The notes under the pieces are model-generated. The model saw only the letters and a program-made list of their open reading frames with translations, had not been told where the DNA came from and made no database searches. DNA of 64,000 bases from a bacterium (GTDB taxonomy: Bacteria > UBA10199 > 2-02-FULL-44-16 > JAAZCA01). Shown piece after piece: positions 53,345-59,784 of this stretch. The stretch's first letter is position 1; the number at the start of each line of letters is the position of its first letter. The position numbers and the translations under genes were made by a program. Where the stretch lies: positions 167,089-231,088 of the forward strand of contig JAJZQH010000004.1 of NCBI GenBank assembly GCA_021810905.1, in the 5' to 3' direction.

Positions 53345-54460
53345 ATGGTAGAGTCGATCAAAATTAATAAAGGCGATATCCCGGATTACGATCAGGATAA
53401 CCGCATCGATAAAGAGGAGTGGGACGCTTATCTTGCTACTCACAATCTGGACCCAACCAAGGAATATGAAATTGAAGGCGTCGGCAAGGGGCCACTTAAG
53501 GAACTTATCGCCCTGCTGGAAAAGAATGAATTCAACGCTGCGGCCCAGTCGGGTGATGCAAAGGTCCCCGACACTCCGGATGCAAAGGCCGCATCTGCCG
53601 AATTGAATAAACTCCTGCCGCAGATGGAGGCATTGAAAAAGCAGATCGAGGAGGCGAAGAAGAATCAGAGCATGAAGGCGGAGGATCTGGCCGCCAAGCA
53701 GCAGCAGCTCCAGCAGATGATCACCCAGGCGCAGACCGCCATGCAGAAATCAAACAGGACGAACATCAACCTCAGCCCCTTTGTCGATGCCGCGGGCGGC
53801 GAGCAGCAGGTCATGTCCGGCAAGGCGCAGGTAGCGATCAACCAGCCCGGCGCGCAGACACCCGGCGGCCCGGCGGCGCAGACCGTTGGGGGCGGCCAGC
53901 AGCCTAAGTCGTTCTATCCGCCCGCAGGCTGGGGCGCGCAGACGCTCGGCGGCGGATCCGGATTCACTACCGACACTTACATGAAGTCTATGGCCATGGG
54001 GGACAACATGATGTCCTCGTGGGATTCGATCAACAAGAACACGAACCGCGGCAAGCAGCTCATGATGCTCTTCTTCTACTTCGCCAGGATGGCGGAGTCG
54101 GGAGACATGTCGGCAATGTACCAGTTCATGAAGTTCATCACCTACATCGTGTCCAAGGACAAGGCCAAGCAGCAGATCGAGATGGGCAAAAAACTCATAG
54201 CGCTTCAGGAACTATCGAGGCAGTGGACAAACAAGCTCCTGAACGTGAGCACAAACTCGACCGACCCGAACGCGTCCAACGAGCTCATGAAGACGATGAC
54301 GATCGTGAAGAGCGAGACCGACGCAATTGCGACCTCGCAGAAGCTCATCAGCCAGATGATGGAAGAGTTCGCGCAGGTCGTGGAGACGCTCACGAACACC
54401 ACGAAGTCGGCGCTCGAGACCGCGGGCAGGATAATGAGGACGGTATCGACGATGAGGTAA
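53345..54460 (+). CDS. Putative T3SS-secreted protein with EF-hand-like loop
   Basis: 371 residues, no signal peptide. Residues 14-25 (DYDQDNRIDKEE) form a full EF-hand-type Ca2+ loop (D1, D3, D5, I8, E12). Residues 85-145 are coiled coil, then a Gly/Pro/Gln-rich linker with GWGAQTLGGGSGFTTD, and a helical C-terminal half rich in Met. The linker motif AQTLG also occurs in the 37032 protein. Its own sigma-54 promoter and terminator suggest an abundant or tightly timed product, for example a tip, translocator or effector. Family unknown. Confidence 0.65.
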   Translation: MVESIKINKGDIPDYDQDNRIDKEEWDAYLATHNLDPTKEYEIEGVGKGPLKELIALLEKNEFNAAAQSGDAKVPDTPDAKAASAELNKLLPQMEALKKQIEEAKKNQSMKAEDLAAKQQQLQQMITQAQTAMQKSNRTNINLSPFVDAAGGEQQVMSGKAQVAINQPGAQTPGGPAAQTVGGGQQPKSFYPPAGWGAQTLGGGSGFTTDTYMKSMAMGDNMMSSWDSINKNTNRGKQLMMLFFYFARMAESGDMSAMYQFMKFITYIVSKDKAKQQIEMGKKLIALQELSRQWTNKLLNVSTNSTDPNASNELMKTMTIVKSETDAIATSQKLISQMMEEFAQVVETLTNTTKSALETAGRIMRTVSTMR

Positions 54461-54482
54461 CGCAACAAGACGGAAGAAATCA

Positions 54483-54518
54483 GGGGGGCACGCCGCAAAG
54501 GATGCCCCCCCTTTACTT
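54483..54518 (+). terminator. Terminator after the 53345 gene
   Basis: Stem GGGGGGCA / TGCCCCCC, 12-nt loop, followed by CTTTACTTG; the T-tract is short. Confidence 0.65.
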
Positions 54519-54577
54519 GCCCGTCGCCTTCCGGGAAAACCCTTGCCCGGCACATGGCGCAATGATAAATTTGCATT

Positions 54578-55195
54578 ATGGCTGAGGAAAAAGACAAAAA
54601 AGCGACAGAGGAAGCCCCACCCATGACAAGGGAGGAGGCTGAAGCTGAAATGAATCACTTCTTCGAGGCCCTGGAGGAGAAGATCAAGGACATACCCCAG
54701 GAGGAGATCGACCGGGGCGTAAAGAAGATTCAGGACTTTATCGACGGCAAGATCGGCTGGGCCGAGCTCTTCAACTTCACGCCGGAGATGCTCTTTCAGA
54801 TGGCTGAATACGGATTCATGCAGTTCAAGCAGGGCCGCTATCAGGACGCGGAGCGCATTTTCAAGGTGCTCACGGTGCTGGACTGGAACAATTCATACTA
54901 TCACTCGGTGATGGGCTCGATATTGCAGAGGCAGAAGCGCTACGGCGAAGCGATCGCCGAATACACGCAGGCTCTCGAGCTCGACCCGAAGGACGTCGTG
55001 AGCCACACCAACCGCGGCGAGATCTTCATGCTCCACGGTCTGACCGGAGAGGCGGAGGATGATTTTGCGCGTGCGATCTCGCTTGACCCCGCGGGCCTCG
55101 ATAAATTCTCAAACCGCGCGCGCATGCTTATGAAACAGCTGTTGCTGCGCAAGCAGAAGAACAAAGGGGGAAGCGAACCCGCAAAGGGTTCCTGA
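54578..55195 (+). CDS. LcrH/SycD-type TPR chaperone, first copy
   Basis: 205 residues. Acidic N-terminus, then LFQMAEYGFMQFKQGRYQDA, FKVLTVLDWNNSYYHSVMGS and YTQALELDPKDVVSHTNRGE as three TPRs; LLxxG-x-x-x-Y/F-x-x-G-x-x-x-x-A and F-x-x-L-x-x-L-D are the class II chaperone pattern. Such proteins hold translocators. A clear paralogue lies at 56292. Confidence 0.85.
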   Translation: MAEEKDKKATEEAPPMTREEAEAEMNHFFEALEEKIKDIPQEEIDRGVKKIQDFIDGKIGWAELFNFTPEMLFQMAEYGFMQFKQGRYQDAERIFKVLTVLDWNNSYYHSVMGSILQRQKRYGEAIAEYTQALELDPKDVVSHTNRGEIFMLHGLTGEAEDDFARAISLDPAGLDKFSNRARMLMKQLLLRKQKNKGGSEPAKGS

Positions 55196-55203
55196 GGTGA
55201 TGA

Positions 55204-56271
55204 ATGGTTGAAATCCAGAAAACTCCGCGAGTCCAGGAAGGCAATATCCATCTTCCAGGCGGCGATGCAGGCGTTGCCGCGGAGCGAGCGCGGCTCATCG
55301 AGGAGCTTCGCCACGGCAATATCCACGAGGTCCTCGCAAAATCTTCTCCCATCGTCAGAGCTGATATCGAACGTTTCTTTTCCGACCAGTGGAGGGACTT
55401 CAAGGGGCAGGTCGTCCAGGATACAGAGATCAAGGCAGCGGAAGGCAGCTATTATGAGCCCAATATCAACAATTTCATGGTGCATCACAAAGGCGCTGCC
55501 TTAAGCTCTGAAGAACGCCATCTCTACGCGCAGGAGATGGCTGTGTTCATGGGCAAGGCCCAGCAGCCTGCGCCCGTCGGAGAGGGCGGAGAAGGTCCCG
55601 GTTCAGGCGGTGCGGGCGGCGGCGGAGCCACGCCGTTCAGCGGCAAATTCAAGGCGCAGGGAGTCGGCAAGGCGGAAGAAGCCGGCACTGATCTGACTGC
55701 GGATGAGACTGAAGCCGCGGGTTCCACCGGCGACGAGGCGGTGGGCCCCATGACTGCCGAGGAAATGCAGCAGACTGCACAGGGAACGGTGGACGAGTGG
55801 ACGCAGATGAAGGAAGGCAGTTTTAATATGATACTCAACGCCCAGTTCATGCACGACTATCAGGCGCGCATGGGCGAGATCAAGGCCGAGGTGCAGAAGA
55901 TCCTGGCGATGGTCAAGTCCGGGCAGATAGAGCCTGAATTCGCGCTGATCGCGCTCGCGAAGGTGAATTCTACGAAAAACGGATGCCTCATGACGTGGCT
56001 GGGCAAAGAGGCATACCACGTCAACGATTCGATGAACAAAGTCTACGAAGAGCTCAAGACTATGGGCTCGACCGATCCGCGCTATTTCGGCTCCCTTCAG
56101 GATGCGCAGGCAAAGACGCGCGACGGTTCGTTCCAGCTGCAGCTGTTGCAGACCGACATGCAGAAGGTCATGCAGGACGTGGCGAGCGTCATGGAATTTG
56201 CACACAGTTCCATCAGCGAAATAGCCAGGAACCGCCGCGAGATAAGTCAGAACGTCGGAGTGAAGGGCTGA
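55204..56271 (+). CDS. Putative secreted translocator/tip protein between two chaperones
   Basis: 355 residues, no signal peptide. An N-terminal helical third is followed by a Gly-rich linker (residues 124-145), the motif FSGKFKAQGVGKAEEAGTDL (145-164) also seen at residues 10-30 of the 37032 protein, and a helical C-terminal half. No strongly hydrophobic segment, so not a typical YopB-like pore. Starts 9 bp after one SycD-like gene and is followed by another: chaperone-substrate-chaperone order. Confidence 0.65.
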   Translation: MVEIQKTPRVQEGNIHLPGGDAGVAAERARLIEELRHGNIHEVLAKSSPIVRADIERFFSDQWRDFKGQVVQDTEIKAAEGSYYEPNINNFMVHHKGAALSSEERHLYAQEMAVFMGKAQQPAPVGEGGEGPGSGGAGGGGATPFSGKFKAQGVGKAEEAGTDLTADETEAAGSTGDEAVGPMTAEEMQQTAQGTVDEWTQMKEGSFNMILNAQFMHDYQARMGEIKAEVQKILAMVKSGQIEPEFALIALAKVNSTKNGCLMTWLGKEAYHVNDSMNKVYEELKTMGSTDPRYFGSLQDAQAKTRDGSFQLQLLQTDMQKVMQDVASVMEFAHSSISEIARNRREISQNVGVKG

Positions 56272-56291
56272 AGACAGATACCGGGGGGTAG

Positions 56292-56843
56292 ATGGCGGAA
56301 GAGCAGAAAACAGAACATCAGAAGGGTTCGCAGATCATCGATCCCACGCCTCTGCGCCGCAAGCACCTCACGGAGGTGCTCTACGCGTTCTTCAACGACA
56401 AGATTTCAATGGCCGAGCTGAAGGGCATCTCCCGCGAGCAGCTGTTCCAGCTCTCCGAGGCGGGCTACGTAAAATTCAAGCATGGCAGGCTCGATGAGGC
56501 CGAGAAGATTTTTCAGGCGCTCATACTTCTGGATCATCGCAACGCGTACTTTCACGGGATGATGGGCGCTGTGCATCAGAAGCTGGGGCGGCCGATCGAG
56601 TCGATCATGGAGTACACGCAGGCGATAAAGATCAACGCAAAGGATATCTCGGCACTCGTCAACCGAGGCGAGCTTTACCTGCGGCACAAGAACTACCGCA
56701 AGGCTGCCGAGGATTTCCGGTCCGCAATCCTCCTCGACATGTCGGGCGCCAACATCTGGGCCAACCGCGCGCGGTCGCTCGTGATCGCCATCAAGCGCTC
56801 GATGGAGGCCGACGCCGCAAGAAAGTCCATCCGCGGCCGGTAG
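56292..56843 (+). CDS. LcrH/SycD-type TPR chaperone, second copy
   Basis: 183 residues, with the same order of blocks as the 54578 protein: LFQLSEAGYVKFKHGRLDEA, FQALILLDHRNAYFHGMMGA, YTQAIKINAKDISALVNRGE, and NRAR near the end. Duplicate of the first chaperone. Weak Shine-Dalgarno (GGGGGG). Confidence 0.85.
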   Translation: MAEEQKTEHQKGSQIIDPTPLRRKHLTEVLYAFFNDKISMAELKGISREQLFQLSEAGYVKFKHGRLDEAEKIFQALILLDHRNAYFHGMMGAVHQKLGRPIESIMEYTQAIKINAKDISALVNRGELYLRHKNYRKAAEDFRSAILLDMSGANIWANRARSLVIAIKRSMEADAARKSIRGR

Positions 56844-56857
56844 AACCTCTGAAAAAA

Positions 56858-56933
56858 ACGCCAGCAAAGCAAGCAATGCGAGAAACGCAAGCAACGAAAG
56901 TCAATTTCTCGAGTTGCCTGCGAAGCTGTGCCT
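56858..56933. repeat. Family-5 hairpin element after the second chaperone
   Basis: The left arm AACGCCAGCAAAGCAAGCAA is intact; the right arm is degenerate. Confidence 0.75.
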
Positions 56934-56943
56934 GCTACCAAAA

Positions 56944-56972
56944 CAAAGCCCCGCTGCCATCACGGGGCTTTG
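56944..56972. terminator. Bidirectional terminator between convergent genes
   Basis: Stem CAAAGCCCCG / CGGGGCTTTG with loop CTGCCATCA, AT-flanked on both sides; ends the T3SS strand and the minus-strand gene. Confidence 0.85.
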
Positions 56973-56992
56973 TTGAGCTATGGGTACAATGT

Positions 56993-58045
56993 CTATTTTC
57001 TTCGTTTTAGCGCCAGAGGGGCAAGGGCGAGCGCGAGCATCAGTATCCACGAGGAGCCTGCCTGAGAAGCTGCTACAAGCGAGCAGCCAGCGGTTTTGGT
57101 TTCCGTGACCGGAGTTGCCCCCTGCTCCTGCGCGGCTGCGAGTTCCGCCTGGACCTTCGCGAGCTGATCCTGCAACGCGGCGACATCTTCATTTTTACTC
57201 TGTGCGTCAGCGAGCTCCTGCTTGAGCTGATCTATCTGAGCCTGCAGTGCAGCCGTGTCATCGGTGGTCGGAGCCGGCGTTGCAGTCGCAGGCTGCTTGA
57301 TAACGCTGGCATGTAGCAAGTCATCATTTATCGCTGATGCCTGAAGATTGCTATGAGAGACGAATCCCTCACATGCATCTCCAACGCCGTCCTTGTCCGT
57401 ATCCTTCTGATCCTCATTTGATTTGTCGATACAGTTATCAACGGCATCGGGGATGGTATCCGCGTCTGTATCAGGACGTTGATAGAGCAGATCGTCCAAG
57501 TTAAAATTACTATAGTTCGACTGACCATTAATCACATTCATGAAGACAATATGTGCATTCACGTTTTTGTCGACCAGCCATGCTTCCATTGGGACCTTTG
57601 TGTCATTATTTTCCTTTGCGTACTCGTCGAGGTCTACATATTGATCCCAAGGGATCATTGTTGGAATTCGGATCAAACATTTGAATGCGTGTGACTCATC
57701 GGATTGCGGTAACGCAGTACAAATCGGAGCAAAAATCGAGACCCTCATCGCATCATTGATTCTGTGTCCATTGTTTACGCATGGCTCTGAATATTTTTGT
57801 TGTGGACAGACAAACTGCAAGGAAAGTTTGATGCCTTCCTGCGGAAGATCTTTCCAAGTGACGCCTTCAGCAAATTTTCCGTACAGAAATAGATTGCCCG
57901 TATATGTTCCATCCGAAAGCTGCTGAAAGCGCGCGGCGTAGTCCGCCTTATTCTGCGAAAAGGTCGCGGAATCCGCTCGTGACACCTGTGCCGATATCAA
58001 CACCATACATGCCGTCGCCAATACAACGCATATCACCTTCTTCAT
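56993..58045 (-). CDS. Exported thrombospondin-3 repeat protein with GCS-type C-terminal sorting signal
   Basis: 350 residues: signal peptide (LATACMVLISAQVSRA), a soluble domain (25-190), TSP3 Ca2+ repeats (DTDADTIPDAVDNC and DTDKDGVGDAC), a Pro/Thr linker, a coiled coil (255-305), then AGCSLVAASQAGSSWILMLA and a basic KRRK end. The Cys, hydrophobic span and RRK order resembles MYXO-CTERM and Synerg-CTERM tails that are processed and anchored at the outer surface. A sigma-54-like site is upstream. Function otherwise unknown. Confidence 0.8.
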   Translation of the reverse strand: MKKVICVVLATACMVLISAQVSRADSATFSQNKADYAARFQQLSDGTYTGNLFLYGKFAEGVTWKDLPQEGIKLSLQFVCPQQKYSEPCVNNGHRINDAMRVSIFAPICTALPQSDESHAFKCLIRIPTMIPWDQYVDLDEYAKENNDTKVPMEAWLVDKNVNAHIVFMNVINGQSNYSNFNLDDLLYQRPDTDADTIPDAVDNCIDKSNEDQKDTDKDGVGDACEGFVSHSNLQASAINDDLLHASVIKQPATATPAPTTDDTAALQAQIDQLKQELADAQSKNEDVAALQDQLAKVQAELAAAQEQGATPVTETKTAGCSLVAASQAGSSWILMLALALAPLALKRRK

Positions 58046-58087
58046 AGCTGCCTCCTCTGGGCTCTACCCCCGTCGAAGATTTATATA

Positions 58088-58103
58088 TGCAATTTCCGTG
58101 CAA
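58088..58103 (-). promoter_or_regulatory. Sigma-54-like promoter of the TSP3 gene
   Basis: On the minus strand TTGCACGGAAATTGCA, correct spacing, one mismatch in the -24 GG. It is 43 bp upstream of the ATG. Confidence 0.55.
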
Positions 58104-58204
58104 GATTTGATGTGAAAATATATATTATATATCAATAAGTTAGGTTTTGGTTTCCACTATCGCTTTGATAAAACGTCAATGCCCTGACGGTGCGACGGAA
58201 TTTT

Positions 58205-58254
58205 CCGGAGATTGCTTCGTCGCCCCGTGATCGGTCCACGGCTCCTCGCAATGA
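58205..58254. repeat. Dispersed GATTGCTTCGTCGC...GCTCCTCGCAATGAC element
   Basis: Matches a very common bacterial intergenic repeat whose translation reads CHCEERSDEAI-like. Not gene coding here. Confidence 0.75.
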
Positions 58255-58293
58255 CACGCGAGTGGCAATGGTGCCTGGCACCGTGAATTGAAA

Positions 58294-58367
58294 AAGCCGG
58301 ATCGGGGACCCGGGACCAGGAACCGGGAAAGGCTTTCCCAGGTTCCCGGTCTCCGGTCCGGATCTTC
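58294..58367. repeat. Family-1 hairpin element next to the activator gene stop
   Basis: Left arm GATCGGGGACCCGGGACCAG, short loop GAAAGGCTTTC, right arm CCAGGTTCCCGGTCTCCGGT. It reaches the stop codon of the FHA activator gene. Confidence 0.9.
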
Positions 58368-59763
58368 AATCCTCTTTCGATGGAATCCCGTACTTCTTGA
58401 GCAGGTTGCGCAGGTGTTTGCGGTCGATCCTGGCCTCGCGCGCGGCCTTGGAGAGATTGTGATTGAACCGCTTGAGCAGTTCCATGAGATATTCCTTTTC
58501 AAAGCCCTCGACGATGCGCTGCTTTGCGTCTTTGAACGGCAGCTCCGTGTCAATCGACATGCGCTCCGTGCCTTCTTCGCCGCCGTGGGACATCTCCGCA
58601 AAGATGAATTCGAGATGCGATTTCGTGATCGTGTCTCCCTCCACGAACGAGACCGCACGCTCGATGACGTTTGAGAGCTCGCGCACGTTGCCCGGCCACT
58701 GGTACCGGGCCAGCAACTTGAGCGCGTCGTCATCCACGCGCCGCACCTTGAGCGTTCCGTCGGGCAGCTGGTTGAACTTGCCCACGGTGAGGAAGCGCTC
58801 GATCATGAGCGGTATGTCCTCCGGGCGATCGCGCAGCGGCGGAAGCAGGACCTTCACGACCGAGAGGCGGTAGTAGAGATCCTCGCGGAACTGCCCTTCG
58901 TCCACTTCACGACGCAGGTTTTTGTTTGTAGCGCAGATCACGCGCGCATCTATCTTCACGGGCGTGTTGGAGCCAACGCGCTTTACCTCACGCTGTTCTA
59001 GCGCGCGCAGCAGTTTCGGCTGAAGGTCAGAGGTGAGTTCTCCTATCTCGTCGAGGAAGACCGTTCCGCCCATGGCGGCTTCGAAGGCGCCCGCGCGCGC
59101 CTTCACGGCGCCCGTGAACGATCCCTTTTCGTGGCCGAAGAGTTCCGATTCTATGAGGTTAGGCGCAACGGCGGAGCAATCGAACACGATGAACGGCCTT
59201 CCCTTTCTCTGGCTGTTCTCGTGGATCGCGCGCGCCACCAGGTCCTTGCCAGTGCCCGTCTCGCCCTCGATGATGACCGTGGCGTGAGTGGGCGAGATCT
59301 TCTCAAGGATGGAGAAAATCTGTCGCATCTTGCGGCTCTTGCCCACCATCATTCCGTATTCAGTGCGCGCGGATGGCTCGATCTGGACTTTCTGATCGAA
59401 GGCCATGAACTCCATCGTCGTGTTGCCGGCCTTGATGAGATCGCCCGGCGAGAGGTAGGCCTCCTTCACGCGGGAGCCGTTGAGGAACGTGCCGTTGGTG
59501 GAGCCGAGATCGCGAAGCAGGAAGCTGTCGGAGGTGTATTCGATCTCAAAATGATTTCGCGATACGGTGTTGTCGGTCAGGATCATATCGTTGGTCTCGC
59601 GCTTGCCAACCTTGATGAGATTTTTGTCGAGCGTGAGTTTCTTGCCCCGGCCCGGGCCGTCGTTGACGACGAGCTGGCACTTGCGCAAGGATACGACGTC
59701 AGCGGTTTCGTCGGTCGGGAGCTTGAGCAGCTCGGTTTTGAATTCGATATCTTTTTCGGACAT
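58366..59763 (-). CDS. FHA-AAA+-Fis sigma-54 activator
   Basis: 465 residues. An FHA domain (residues about 28-110, [10 protein letters not shown]), a AAA+ sigma-54 interaction domain with Walker A GETGTGKD (about 168), GSFTGA as the sigma-54-binding loop (consensus GAFTGA), and Walker [13 protein letters not shown], then a Fis-type HTH ([19 protein letters not shown]). FHA domains bind phosphothreonine, so the neighbouring kinase (59785) is the natural partner. Sigma-54 sites in the T3SS locus are plausible targets. Starts 22 bp after the kinase stop. Confidence 0.95.
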   Translation of the reverse strand: MSEKDIEFKTELLKLPTDETADVVSLRKCQLVVNDGPGRGKKLTLDKNLIKVGKRETNDMILTDNTVSRNHFEIEYTSDSFLLRDLGSTNGTFLNGSRVKEAYLSPGDLIKAGNTTMEFMAFDQKVQIEPSARTEYGMMVGKSRKMRQIFSILEKISPTHATVIIEGETGTGKDLVARAIHENSQRKGRPFIVFDCSAVAPNLIESELFGHEKGSFTGAVKARAGAFEAAMGGTVFLDEIGELTSDLQPKLLRALEQREVKRVGSNTPVKIDARVICATNKNLRREVDEGQFREDLYYRLSVVKVLLPPLRDRPEDIPLMIERFLTVGKFNQLPDGTLKVRRVDDDALKLLARYQWPGNVRELSNVIERAVSFVEGDTITKSHLEFIFAEMSHGGEEGTERMSIDTELPFKDAKQRIVEGFEKEYLMELLKRFNHNLSKAAREARIDRKHLRNLLKKYGIPSKED

Positions 59764-59784
59764 GTGAAACTCCTTTCACGGCCT

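Noticed and set aside
58176..58733. Minus-strand frame of 185 codons next to the activator gene
   Set aside because: It overlaps the activator in another frame and its C-terminal part is translated from a known dispersed repeat (CHCEE-like).
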